Below, in pieces: positions 8,365-16,966 of a DNA stretch of 64,000 nucleotides (position 1 is the first letter of the stretch; each line of letters opens with the position of its first letter). The notes under the pieces were generated by a model. The model searched no databases. It was not told the origin of the DNA and worked only from the letters and a program-made list of their open reading frames with translations. The translations under genes were made by a program, and so were the position numbers. This stretch comes from Flintibacter sp. KGMB00164 (lineage in GTDB: Bacteria > Bacillota > Clostridia > Oscillospirales > Oscillospiraceae): contig NZ_CP044227.1 of NCBI RefSeq assembly GCF_008727735.1, forward strand, positions 2,305,001 through 2,369,000, read 5' to 3'.

Positions 8365-10545
8365 TCAAACACGCTCCAGATCAAATTGCAGCGCCTGATA
8401 CTCCTGCAGGATGGGCAGGGCCAGGCCGCCGTACATCAGCTGATCGCCGCCATACACTTCGCCGTTGACTTTATAGTCTGCATTGGGGTCCAGTCCCTTC
8501 AGCCGCAGCAGGGGACGAATGGGATTGGCGTGTCCCACCCCCATGACCACGCCCACCAGAGCGCGGCTCTTGTCAGGTGAGACATGCATCCAGGCGTTGA
8601 AGGCCTCCTGCCGGAAGGGATTGCTGAGGCGGTAGTAGTCGCCCCGCAGCACCAGGTCCCAGCAGCTGCGGAAGTGCTGGATCTGGGTGCGGACCTCCTC
8701 CATCTCCTCAGAAGTGATCTCGTTAAGGTCCAGCTCATAGCCAAAGGTACCTGCGGCAGCCACCACGCCGCGGGTGTGCATGGAGACGCTGCGGCCGGTC
8801 TGGCCGTTGGGCACGGCGGACACATGAGCGCCCACCGCTGCGCAGGGATAACAGAAAGAAGTACCGTACTGGATACGCAGGCGCTCGATGGCGTCGGTGT
8901 TGTCGCTGCACCAGATCTGGGGGGTATAGTAGAGCATGCCGCAGTCAAAGCGTCCGCCGCCGCCGCTGCACCCCTCGATGAGTACCTGGGGGAACTCCTG
9001 ATGGAGCATCTCCAGGATCTCGTACACGCCCAGCACATAGCGGTGGTACACCTCGCCCTGGCGCTGGGCGGGAAGGGCGGCGCTCCACACGTCGGTGAGG
9101 CTGCGGTTCATATCCCACTTGATGTAGGAGATAGGAGCGCTGTTTAGAGTGGCCCGGAGGTTATCCATAATGTACTGGCGCACCTCGGCCCGGGTCAGAT
9201 CCAGCACCAGCTGGGAGCGGCCCCGGGTCATGGGACGGCCGGGCACCTGGAAGGCCCAGTCGGGATGGGCCCGGTAGAGGTCGGAGTCCTCGTTGACCAT
9301 CTCCGGCTCCACCCAGAGGCCAAACTTCATGCCCATCTCCTCGATGCGGTGGGCCAGGGGACCCAAGCCGCCGGGGAGCTTGGTCTGGTTGACGTTCCAG
9401 TCGCCCAGACCTGCAAAGTCATCATTGCGTTTGCCGAACCAGCCGTCGTCCATGACCATCATCTCCACGCCCACCTGGCTGGCCGCCTTGGCAATGGAGC
9501 AGATCTTCTCTGCGTCAAAGTTAAACAGGGTGGCCTCCCAGTTGTTGATGAGGATGGGCCGGCGCTGGTCCTTCCAGGGACCCCGGCACAGGTTGAGACG
9601 GATGGCCCGGTGGAGCTGACGGCTCATGTGGCCCAGTCCCTGGGCGGAGAATACCATCGCCGCCTCCGGGGTGGTAAAGGACTCGCCGGGCTGGAGCTTC
9701 CAACGGAAGTGGAAGGGATTGATCCCCAGAGTCAGGCGGGTCTCGTGGAACTGGGTATACTCGGTGTTGGCCTGAAAACTGCCGGAGTAAACCAGAGCCA
9801 CGCCCCAGCAGCGTCCGGCGTCCTCGGTGGTCTCATGGTCACACAGCACCACAAAGGGGTTCTGCTGATGGCTGGACGTACCGCGGACGCTGCCTACGGT
9901 GTGGACTCCCTGGGTCAGAGGCATCCGCACCGGCTCCCGCTCCCGGGCGTAGGCGCCGCCCAGGGTAATGAGGTCGTGCTCACCAGCGGGAAAGTCCAGG
10001 CATACCGAAGATACCCGCTCCAGCTCCATGGGGCTCTCGCCCCCATTGCGCACCCGTACAGCCCGGGTGATCAGATCGTACTCCTCCAGCACGCCGTACA
10101 GCAGTTCAACCTCCAGGCCGGTGCAGCTGTCCCGCAGCTCCACAGACAGGGTCTGGGCGGTCACACCCTCATCGTAGAAGGCGGGCAGCCCCTCCAGGGC
10201 ATACTTTCCTTCCCGGACGGTGTGGCCCACATAGCGCAGATCCACGGTGCGGCTTCCCTTTCCACAGGTGGCCTCCACGCTGGGCACACGGAAGTCGCCT
10301 ACGCCGCAGGAGGAGTATTCCTGAGGCAGGGTATCCAACGAGTAGGTGCGGTCCTTCCCTACTTCGTAGGGGTTGGGCGAAAAACCACGGTCCTCATGCA
10401 CGATGCGGTTGGACAGGTCACCGCCCCGCAGGCGGGGACCGTAGTAGGTATGCAGCAGCACTCCCGTGGAGTCCACCTTCATCTGATAGGTGGTGGCGGC
10501 AGTGCTCAGAGTAATAGTATTGCGGCGTTCATCAAAGAAAATCAT
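8365..10545 (-). CDS. Alpha-galactosidase, glycoside hydrolase family 36
   Basis: A 726-aa enzyme releasing alpha-1,6-linked galactose from melibiose, raffinose or stachyose. It has an N-terminal beta-sandwich, a central TIM barrel and a C-terminal beta domain. The nucleophile Asp is in YIKWDMNRSLTD and the acid/base region is GTSFCYPCAAVG with SCGGGGRFD-like glycines just before it (IEGCSGGGGRFDCGM). MMVMDDGWFG is also typical. There is no signal peptide, so it is intracellular and acts on sugar brought in by the adjacent ABC transporter. Confidence 0.95.
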   Translation of the reverse strand: MIFFDERRNTITLSTAATTYQMKVDSTGVLLHTYYGPRLRGGDLSNRIVHEDRGFSPNPYEVGKDRTYSLDTLPQEYSSCGVGDFRVPSVEATCGKGSRTVDLRYVGHTVREGKYALEGLPAFYDEGVTAQTLSVELRDSCTGLEVELLYGVLEEYDLITRAVRVRNGGESPMELERVSSVCLDFPAGEHDLITLGGAYAREREPVRMPLTQGVHTVGSVRGTSSHQQNPFVVLCDHETTEDAGRCWGVALVYSGSFQANTEYTQFHETRLTLGINPFHFRWKLQPGESFTTPEAAMVFSAQGLGHMSRQLHRAIRLNLCRGPWKDQRRPILINNWEATLFNFDAEKICSIAKAASQVGVEMMVMDDGWFGKRNDDFAGLGDWNVNQTKLPGGLGPLAHRIEEMGMKFGLWVEPEMVNEDSDLYRAHPDWAFQVPGRPMTRGRSQLVLDLTRAEVRQYIMDNLRATLNSAPISYIKWDMNRSLTDVWSAALPAQRQGEVYHRYVLGVYEILEMLHQEFPQVLIEGCSGGGGRFDCGMLYYTPQIWCSDNTDAIERLRIQYGTSFCYPCAAVGAHVSAVPNGQTGRSVSMHTRGVVAAAGTFGYELDLNEITSEEMEEVRTQIQHFRSCWDLVLRGDYYRLSNPFRQEAFNAWMHVSPDKSRALVGVVMGVGHANPIRPLLRLKGLDPNADYKVNGEVYGGDQLMYGGLALPILQEYQALQFDLERV

Positions 10546-10592
10546 AACTGGTCATCCTTAAATCATAGAGTGCGCAAATGGGCGGCCTGCCA

Positions 10593-10622
10593 CCTGGGGC
10601 GGCCCAAACAGGCCGCCCCAGG
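10593..10622 (-). repeat. Intercistronic hairpin between permease and alpha-galactosidase genes
   Basis: A perfect 12-bp inverted repeat (CCTGGGGCGGCC, 10593-10604; GGCCGCCCCAGG, 10611-10622) with a 6-nt loop and no T-run. It probably stabilises the upstream mRNA or causes partial termination. Confidence 0.65.
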
Positions 10623-10634
10623 AACAACAGATTC

Positions 10635-11474
10635 TTATTTGCCGCCGGTAAGGGCAATGCCCTCGATAAACTGGCGCTGGAAAATGAGGTACAAAATCAG
10701 CATGGGGATCATAGCGAACAAGCTGCCCGCCATGAGCACGGGGTAGTTGGTCATAAACTGGCCCTTCAGGGTGGCCAGGCCGGAGGACAGGGTCATCAGG
10801 TTGATGTCGGTGTTCACCACCAGAGGCCACATGAGGTCGGCATAGGCAAACACGGCGGTGAAGATGGTCAGGGCGGCCACCGAGGTGCCGGTCAGGGGCA
10901 GCATCACCTTGGTGAAGGTTTGCCACTGGTTGCAGCCGTCCAGGTAGGCGGCCTCACCGATCTCGTTGGGGATGCCCATGTAGGCCTGACGCAGGAAGAA
11001 GGTACCAAAGGCGCTGACCAGACCGGGGAAGATCAGGGCGAAGATGCTCTCAGTCAGACCGACCTTAGCCAGCATCTGATACTGGGGAATGACGAAAATC
11101 TGAGAGGGCATCATCATCTGTACCAGCACCAGGGTGAAGAGCAGATTCTTGCCCTTGAAGTGCAGCTTGGCAAAGGCGTAGCCGGCCATGGAGCTGAACA
11201 CGATGGCGCAGATCACACGCACCAGCACCATGATGATGGTGTTGATGTACAGGTTGACAAAGGGCAGGCTGGTGAGGGCGTCCTTAAAGTTGGACCACAC
11301 GATTTTTGCAGGGAAAATCGTAGGCGGGATCTGTACGCTCTCAGACAGGGACTTGAGGGAAGTGAGGATCATCCACAGAAAGGGGAAGATCATCAGCAGG
11401 GCGCCTGCAATCAGGAAGAAGTAGGTAAGCCCCGTGGCAATGCCGCGGCTGCGGCTCATAGTTCCGGTTTTCAT
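10635..11474 (-). CDS. Sugar ABC transporter permease (MsmG/MalG type)
   Basis: A 279-aa membrane protein with six predicted membrane segments. The cytoplasmic EAA loop (EIGEAAYLDGCNQWQTFTKV) that docks the ATPase is clear. It belongs to the carbohydrate uptake-1 (CUT1) family. It pairs with the permease directly upstream and the binding protein. No ATPase gene lies in the operon, so a shared MsmK-type ATPase encoded elsewhere is expected. Confidence 0.93.
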   Translation of the reverse strand: MKTGTMSRSRGIATGLTYFFLIAGALLMIFPFLWMILTSLKSLSESVQIPPTIFPAKIVWSNFKDALTSLPFVNLYINTIIMVLVRVICAIVFSSMAGYAFAKLHFKGKNLLFTLVLVQMMMPSQIFVIPQYQMLAKVGLTESIFALIFPGLVSAFGTFFLRQAYMGIPNEIGEAAYLDGCNQWQTFTKVMLPLTGTSVAALTIFTAVFAYADLMWPLVVNTDINLMTLSSGLATLKGQFMTNYPVLMAGSLFAMIPMLILYLIFQRQFIEGIALTGGK

Positions 11475-11490
11475 CTGACTTCCTCCTTTC

Positions 11491-12378
11491 TTAGACGTCG
11501 TAGTTGACCCACTTCTTCTGACCGATGAACTGGATGACAGTCACGATACCGATCAGGAAGATGGTCCAGATCACGATGGCAGAGGCATAACCCTTGTTGC
11601 CCGCCACAAAGGCCTCCCGGTAGAAGAGGTACATCAGGCTTTGTACGTCGGGCAGCACCGGGTTGGACTGGTCGATCATCATGTAGATGAGGTCATACAC
11701 CTTCAGGGAGGCCATCATACGCATGATGAGGGTGACGAACAGGGTGGGAGAGATCATGGGCAGGGTAATGGAGAAGAACTGCTTGATGCGGCCGGCGCCG
11801 TCGATGCGGGCAGCCTCATAGTAGCTCTTGGAGATGTTCTGCAAGCCGGACAGCAGCAGCACGGCGTCGTAGCCGATGGAGCTCCAGATGGCCACGATGG
11901 CGCAGGCCACAATGGCGGTCTTGGGGTCGGTCAGCCAGCTGATCTTGGTGCCCAGGATCTGATTGATAATACCATATTCGCCGTTAAACATCCAGCGCCA
12001 GACCATGGCGATGGCGGCAGGGGCGCACACCATGGGCAAAAAGTAAATGGCTCGGAAACCGCTCTTAAACTTCACCTTGGCATTGAGCAGCAGAGCCACC
12101 AGCAGGGCCAGGATGATGCCCACAGGCACGGTGAGGATACAGAAGAGGATAGTGTTCCAGGTAGCTTTCCAGAACTCGGGGGACTGGAACATCTGGATGT
12201 AGTTGTCAATGCCATTAAAGGTAGAGGCTCCAAAGGTTTTCGTCTTAGAAAAACTGAGGATAAAGGTTTCGATCAGGGGATAATAGTTTAAAACCAGCAG
12301 ACCGATGATGGTAGGAGCCACCATCAGCCATGCCCAGTGCTGCTCCTTGCGGGCAGCGATGGATTGGGCTTTGCGCAT
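11491..12378 (-). CDS. Sugar ABC transporter permease (MsmF/MalF type)
   Basis: A 295-aa CUT1-family permease with six predicted membrane segments and an EAA loop (YYEAARIDGAGRIKQFFSIT). It lies between the binding-protein gene and the second permease and should form the membrane channel with that partner. A strong hairpin separates it from the binding-protein gene, as is common where the binding protein must be made in excess. Confidence 0.93.
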   Translation of the reverse strand: MRKAQSIAARKEQHWAWLMVAPTIIGLLVLNYYPLIETFILSFSKTKTFGASTFNGIDNYIQMFQSPEFWKATWNTILFCILTVPVGIILALLVALLLNAKVKFKSGFRAIYFLPMVCAPAAIAMVWRWMFNGEYGIINQILGTKISWLTDPKTAIVACAIVAIWSSIGYDAVLLLSGLQNISKSYYEAARIDGAGRIKQFFSITLPMISPTLFVTLIMRMMASLKVYDLIYMMIDQSNPVLPDVQSLMYLFYREAFVAGNKGYASAIVIWTIFLIGIVTVIQFIGQKKWVNYDV

Positions 12379-12401
12379 GGATTTCTACTCCTTTCACTCT
12401 T

Positions 12402-12427
12402 CGGCGGGCGGCCGAAGCCGCCCGCCG
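12402..12427 (-). repeat. Intercistronic hairpin downstream of the binding-protein gene
   Basis: A perfect 11-bp GC-rich inverted repeat (CGGCGGGCGGC, 12402-12412; GCCGCCCGCCG, 12417-12427), loop CGAA, no T-run. It is placed to protect the 3' end of the binding-protein message. Confidence 0.7.
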
Positions 12428-12455
12428 CGGATCGTTTTCTGCTTTCGAGAGACGA

Positions 12456-13745
12456 TCAGCCCTCTGCGATGGCCTGGTTGATGATGTCGTTGCAGTTCTT
12501 CAGGCCCTCGTCCACGCTGACCTGGCCGCCGTAGATCTTGAGCATCTCATCGTTGACCTTGCTCTTCCACACGGGGCGGGTAGCGTCGTTGACGGACTGG
12601 ACAGAGTAGTCGAACATATCGATGCAGGCCTGCACGTTCAGCTTGTAGTCAAACTGATCGAAGGCATCGATCCAAGCCTGCTCAGTGCCCTCATAGCCGG
12701 AGATGGCAGCGCCGTAGGAGGACTGAAGCTTCTGGGCCTCCTCGCTGCCCAGCCACTTCAGGAAGTTCATAACGGTCTCGTTGTCCTGGTTCTTAGCAGA
12801 GGTGGCATAGCACAGGCCGTTGGAGATGGTGGCACGGCCGTCGCCGGAGGCGGGGTTGGGGCTCTTGGGCAGCACAGCCACGTCCCACTTGCCCTGCATC
12901 TCGGGGTAGTTCTTCATCTCATACAGCAGGTTCCAGGTACCCTCCAGGAACATAGCGCCCTGCTCGGAGAAGAAGGCATTGCCGGGAGCGGTCTCAGCGA
13001 AGTAGTTCTGATCGGGGCACCACTCGTTGTCCTGCAGGCCGATGTAGAACTTCATGGCGTCGATGGTGGCCTGATTATCAAAGCCGGCAGCGGTCTTATC
13101 GTCATTGAGGATGTAGCCGCCATTCTGATAGACGAAGTTCCAGTAGCCCAGCTGCTCGTCGCAGTAGGCCATGTAGCCGTACTTGCCGGTGGCATCGTAG
13201 ATCTTCTGAGAGGCCTCAGTCAGATCATCCCAGGTCCAGTTCTCGTCCGGGTAAGCGACCCCGGCCTGGTCGAACATCTCCTTATTGTACACCAGGCAGA
13301 CGGTGTCCTTGTCCTTGGGCACGCCGTACATACGGCCGTCGGAGCCCTGGGTGTTGGCGATGGAGATGTCGGAGTAGTGGGAGTAAGTGTCGTCGTCATA
13401 CAGGTCGGTGACGTCAGCCAGCATACCGCTGTCGGCGTACAGCAGGATCTGGTTGGTGTGCATCCAGAAGATGTCAGGCAGGTTGCCGGAGCCAGCAGCG
13501 GCCTCCAGCTTGGTCCAGTACTCATCCCAGCTGGTGACCTGGACCTCGATGGTCACATCAGGATTCTGCTCGTGGTAGGCATCGGCCAGGGCCTGCATGG
13601 CCTCGCGCTGGGAGTTGTCCCAGATCTGCATGGTCAGCTTGCCGTCGCTGCCGGCGTCGCTGCCGCCGCTGCTTCCGCAGGCGGTAGCGGTGAAGGCCAT
13701 GGCAGCAGCCATAAGGACGAGGGCGGTTCGTTTCAGATGTTTCAT
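12456..13745 (-). CDS. Extracellular sugar-binding lipoprotein (ABC transporter, family 1)
   Basis: A 429-aa protein with an N-terminal lipoprotein signal peptide (MKHLKRTALVLMAAAMAF, then TATACGSS; Cys23 is the likely lipidated residue), followed by a solute-binding protein family 1 fold. The start at 13745 is fixed by GAAAGGAG 7 nt upstream; a longer in-frame ATG at 13814 would put residues ahead of the signal peptide. It is the first gene of the alpha-galactoside operon and should capture melibiose- or raffinose-type sugars outside the membrane. Confidence 0.93.
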   Translation of the reverse strand: MKHLKRTALVLMAAAMAFTATACGSSGGSDAGSDGKLTMQIWDNSQREAMQALADAYHEQNPDVTIEVQVTSWDEYWTKLEAAAGSGNLPDIFWMHTNQILLYADSGMLADVTDLYDDDTYSHYSDISIANTQGSDGRMYGVPKDKDTVCLVYNKEMFDQAGVAYPDENWTWDDLTEASQKIYDATGKYGYMAYCDEQLGYWNFVYQNGGYILNDDKTAAGFDNQATIDAMKFYIGLQDNEWCPDQNYFAETAPGNAFFSEQGAMFLEGTWNLLYEMKNYPEMQGKWDVAVLPKSPNPASGDGRATISNGLCYATSAKNQDNETVMNFLKWLGSEEAQKLQSSYGAAISGYEGTEQAWIDAFDQFDYKLNVQACIDMFDYSVQSVNDATRPVWKSKVNDEMLKIYGGQVSVDEGLKNCNDIINQAIAEG

Positions 13746-14169
13746 GTTTTTTCTCCTTTCAACACATGGAATGGTGTGGAGGAGGACCGGCTGTGTGCCC
13801 CTTCCCAGGCACATCGCTGCACCGGATCCGCGCTCCCAGTTCCGCGTACTGCGGTTTTGACGAAATTAGTGTAGCATCTTTCCATATCGGCTGAAAATGG
13901 AAGCAAGTTTTTCGAATATGTTCAAAAGCGATTTTAATATTATTTCTGTATATATCAAAATACATTTTGTCATTCTTTGTGCGGATTTCACAACTTTCGT
14001 ATGGTTGCACAGTTTTAAGCGTCAGTTTTTGCCGTTTTGAACAAGGCAACACGCCCAAAAAAACAAATGTGCGTCCGGTTCTTCCTGTCATTTTGTCGGG
14101 TTCCAAGGATGTGCTGCCCCATAAACTTGTTAATATGTTGTTTTTCCATATCTTTCATGCCCTTGAAAA
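13746..14169 (-). promoter_or_regulatory. Upstream region of the alpha-galactoside operon
   Basis: About 420 bp without a credible gene, AT-rich between 13860 and 14000. A weak promoter candidate on the minus strand is TTTCAG-N17-TACACT, with TACACT at about 13870-13875. The poor -35 box would suit activation by the operon's AraC protein. I could not define an AraC or CcpA site with confidence. Confidence 0.4.
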
Positions 14170-14217
14170 GGCCGCGGCAGAGCTCTGCGCATATATGTGC
14201 AGTACTCTGCCGCGGCC
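14170..14217 (-). terminator. Long hairpin terminator after phosphoesterase gene
   Basis: A 13-bp GC-rich stem (14170-14182 with 14205-14217) continues into a second stem, CTGCGCATA/TATGTGCAG. On the minus strand it is followed by CTTTTC. It lies just after the phosphoesterase stop. Confidence 0.65.
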
Positions 14218-14227
14218 AAATGGACCC

Positions 14228-14818
14228 TTATAATTCCAAAATATACCGCTCGTAGCCGTTTACTACCCGGGTCTGTCCATAGCGGCTCTCCCGGGGGATA
14301 TTTCGCCCGTAATTGAGGTGGGTGTGTCCGTGGAGAAACAGGGCGGGCTGATACTTGTCCAGCAGCTTGTTGAAGGTCTCAAAGCCCGTGTGGCACAGAT
14401 CGTGGCAGTCCACCATCCCCTTTCCCGGCGCATGGGTCAGCAGGATGTCAAAGCCCCGCTTGCGCATGATCCGTGGCAGCAGCCGCCACACCCGCCGGGT
14501 CATCTCCTTCTCGGTGTACTGGTTGACCCCATTGTTGTAGCGCATGGAGCCTCCCAGGCCCAAAATGCGCAGTCCATTGTATTCATAGAGGTCTCCATCG
14601 ATGCAGATGCAGCCCAGAGGCGGCTCCTGCTCATAGCGGTCGTCGTGGTTGCCCCGGACATAGAGCACGGGACAGTGTGCAAAGGTGGCCAGAAAAGAGA
14701 GGTAGCTGGCCTTCACATCCCCGCAGGAGAGGATCAGGTCAATTCCCTCCAGCTTGTCCGGGGTGTAGTAGTCCCAGAGATACCGGGACTCGCAGTCAGA
14801 TACTACCAGAATCTTCAT
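14228..14818 (-). CDS. Calcineurin-like metallophosphoesterase
   Basis: A 196-aa protein with the metallophosphatase motifs: VVSDCES at the N-terminus (the usual His of DxH is replaced by Cys), LILSCGDVK, the GNHDD signature, LLTHAPGKG and FLHGHTHLNYG. The substrate is unknown; relatives act on phosphodiesters or nucleotides. The start shares ATGA (14815-14818) with the end of the upstream ParB/BMP fusion gene, so the two are co-translated. Confidence 0.85.
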   Translation of the reverse strand: MKILVVSDCESRYLWDYYTPDKLEGIDLILSCGDVKASYLSFLATFAHCPVLYVRGNHDDRYEQEPPLGCICIDGDLYEYNGLRILGLGGSMRYNNGVNQYTEKEMTRRVWRLLPRIMRKRGFDILLTHAPGKGMVDCHDLCHTGFETFNKLLDKYQPALFLHGHTHLNYGRNIPRESRYGQTRVVNGYERYILEL

Positions 14819-16689
14819 GGGTCAACGCTTCCCTCCAGGCCTTGGATTCCCTGGAGCTTCACCAGCTCCTGGGCTTTGGGGGTCAGCTCATCAAAGGCTG
14901 GGATGCGTCCTTCCACATAGGCGGACAGCCAGTTCATGGACAGGATCTGATCGGCAGGCAGAGGCGCGTCATCCCCATAGATCACCCGGCCCTGCTGGTC
15001 CATCAGCACGCCGTAGAAGGGGTCCAGCCGGTCCTCCCGAATGGCGTCCCGGAGCACGCTTGCCAGTCGGCGGGTGCCGATGGGCAGACGGCGGGAGCAC
15101 AATACACCTACAATTCCCTGGGTCATGCCCCACCAGTAGCTGATGGCGCTGCTGCCCCGCTCCTCCTGCTTCCAGCTTCCTTCCACCACCCGGCGCACCA
15201 GACTGCGGTACAGCCGTCCCCAGTGGCACTGGATCAGCGCCAGGTTGTGCATACCGTGCATGTCATTGCCGGTATTGGCGGCCAGACGGTCCAGATGGTC
15301 GATATACACGATCCCCTTTTCGTGCAGACGCTCTACGCCGCCGCCTTCCTTCAGGTTGGCCCACTCCAGATAAACCCGGGCGTTGGCGTTGACCATCCGC
15401 GCTCCCTGGGCAAAGGCGTTGATGCCGGCGATGCTTCCGTAGGTGGGGTAGTCGGCCACATATCCGATGCGCCCGTCCTGGACAAGGGTACCGGCAATGG
15501 CTCCCTTGATAAATTTGGCGTCATACAGGCGGGGATAGTAGGTGCGCACCGAGGGGTAGGCGGTGTTCAGCGAACAGTTGAGGATCTTCACGTCCGGATG
15601 AAGCACCGCCGCCTTCACGCTGGGCAGCAGCAGCTTGGGGGTGGTGGTGAAGATCATGTCCGCACCCTTTTTCACCGCATCCTCGATGGCCTCATCGGCC
15701 TGCTCGTCGGTGAGCACATTCTCATAGGAGAGGGTGCGCACCTGGTCGCCCATGGTGTTGTCCAGCAGGTAGCGGCCATACTCATGGTTATAGACCCACT
15801 TGGAGGTGGCCGCCGAGCCGCCATGGATAAAAGCGGCGCAGATTTTTCCCGTGGTGGAGAAGGAGAACAGGGGTTTCTTTACCGCGTCCTCCAGCACCAG
15901 AGTAGCTCCCGCGTTCTCCAGCCGGTTGAGAATCTCAGGGCGGATCTTCACCAGCTCTTTTCCGATCTCCGAGGAGAGCTTGTTGCGGGACTGCTGATAG
16001 CCGAAAATTTTCAGATAGACCAGCAGCGCCACCGAAATATACCGCCGGTCGGCGTTATCCCGGTAGCAGGCATCCCGGAACATATAGTAGAAGGAGCGGA
16101 AGGCATAGATTTCTTCCGCACTCCACGCCTCCCGGTTGGTGCGGCCCAGAGCCTGGAGCAGCTCCCGGTATTCTCCCGGCCGCTTGAAGACCACAAAATT
16201 CAACCCGGTCATCTGGTAGAAATCCAAAAACTCGTAGTAAGCCACCACCTCCGGGTCGTCCGAGGGCTTGGGCAGCAGCCGGGTAACTACACCGGGGATG
16301 GAGATGGCGCCGAAGTATTTCAGCACGCTCACCCGCTTGTGGCCCTCCACCACGTAAAAGTGGTTGAGGTACTCCACCGCCTTGATGGGGTCTCGGATGC
16401 CCTCCTCCAGGTGGGCCTTGCACAGGTTAGACCACTTGTGGGCAAACTCACTCTCCTCCTGGAGCACGGGGTAAAAGCCCCGGGAGAAGGCATTTTTCCG
16501 CAGATCATTGCAGGTGCCGTCAATCAGTTCGCTGGGGATCTCCACCACACCCAGAGATTCCCGCCGCACCGCCAGGGTATCCGGATTTTCAGGAAGGACC
16601 CGCAGACCCGGTTCTTCTCCCCGGGCAATGGCCTCCTTCTCCTCCTTCAGACCCTGGCGCATCGCTTTATGATACTCTTCCAAAGGCAT
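14815..16689 (-). CDS. ParB-like domain fused to BMP-family (PnrA/Med) ligand-binding domain
   Basis: A 624-aa protein. Residues about 45-215 resemble a ParB-like domain, with VVEIPSELIDGTCNDLRKNA and HFYVVEGHKRVSVLKYFGA. Residues about 285-570 are a BMP-type periplasmic-binding fold (KICAAFIHGG, GADMIFTTTPKLLLPSVKAA, GRIGYVADYPTYGSIAGINA). No signal peptide or lipobox is visible, although BMP-domain proteins are normally exported nucleoside-binding lipoproteins. A cytoplasmic ligand-sensing protein, perhaps a nucleotide or nucleoside sensor, is inferred. It is encoded with the phosphoesterase (4-nt overlap). Confidence 0.75.
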   Translation of the reverse strand: MPLEEYHKAMRQGLKEEKEAIARGEEPGLRVLPENPDTLAVRRESLGVVEIPSELIDGTCNDLRKNAFSRGFYPVLQEESEFAHKWSNLCKAHLEEGIRDPIKAVEYLNHFYVVEGHKRVSVLKYFGAISIPGVVTRLLPKPSDDPEVVAYYEFLDFYQMTGLNFVVFKRPGEYRELLQALGRTNREAWSAEEIYAFRSFYYMFRDACYRDNADRRYISVALLVYLKIFGYQQSRNKLSSEIGKELVKIRPEILNRLENAGATLVLEDAVKKPLFSFSTTGKICAAFIHGGSAATSKWVYNHEYGRYLLDNTMGDQVRTLSYENVLTDEQADEAIEDAVKKGADMIFTTTPKLLLPSVKAAVLHPDVKILNCSLNTAYPSVRTYYPRLYDAKFIKGAIAGTLVQDGRIGYVADYPTYGSIAGINAFAQGARMVNANARVYLEWANLKEGGGVERLHEKGIVYIDHLDRLAANTGNDMHGMHNLALIQCHWGRLYRSLVRRVVEGSWKQEERGSSAISYWWGMTQGIVGVLCSRRLPIGTRRLASVLRDAIREDRLDPFYGVLMDQQGRVIYGDDAPLPADQILSMNWLSAYVEGRIPAFDELTPKAQELVKLQGIQGLEGSVDP

Positions 16690-16754
16690 AAGCTGTCTCC
16701 TCTCAAACCCAAAAATCGGGCCGCCCGGACAGGCAAACCAACATTCCTATCAAC

Positions 16755-16783
16755 AAGGTATCATGGGGGGAAGAAAATTTCAA
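16755..16783 (-). promoter_or_regulatory. Promoter of the ParB/BMP-phosphoesterase operon
   Basis: On the minus strand TTGAAA (16778-16783), a 17-bp spacer and TACCTT (16755-16760), about 65 bp before the start. Confidence 0.45.
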
Positions 16784-16882
16784 TTGTTTTCTTGTTTGAA
16801 AAATATTAACAAACCATACCCCTTGTCTGATCAACCAAATTTTTGAATATATTTTTGTTGAAACGGCGAAGGGTGGTCCCCA

Positions 16883-16911
16883 TTGCACCCGGGAGCCGTT
16901 TGTGCTATATT
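16883..16911 (+). promoter_or_regulatory. Promoter of the sucrose operon
   Basis: TTGCAC (16883-16888), a 17-bp spacer and TATATT (16906-16911) preceded by TGC (extended -10). AAACGGC/GCCGTTT (16861-16867, 16895-16901) flank the -35 box as an inverted repeat. Confidence 0.65.
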
Positions 16912-16915
16912 ACCT

Positions 16916-16931
16916 TTGTAATCGATTTCAA
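16916..16931 (+). promoter_or_regulatory. LacI-type operator of the sucrose operon
   Basis: TTGTAATCGATTTCAA is a 16-bp near-palindrome (7 of 8 positions symmetrical) with the central CG typical of LacI-family operators. It covers the expected transcription start just after the -10 box. The likely ligand protein is the LacI regulator encoded at 20136-21122. Confidence 0.65.
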
Positions 16932-16966
16932 CTTTTTTCAATTCTATCAAGAAGGAGCGGACCGCT

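Noticed and set aside
13915-13945. CcpA cre-like site before the alpha-galactoside operon
   Set aside because: The best match departs from the cre consensus at several fixed positions.
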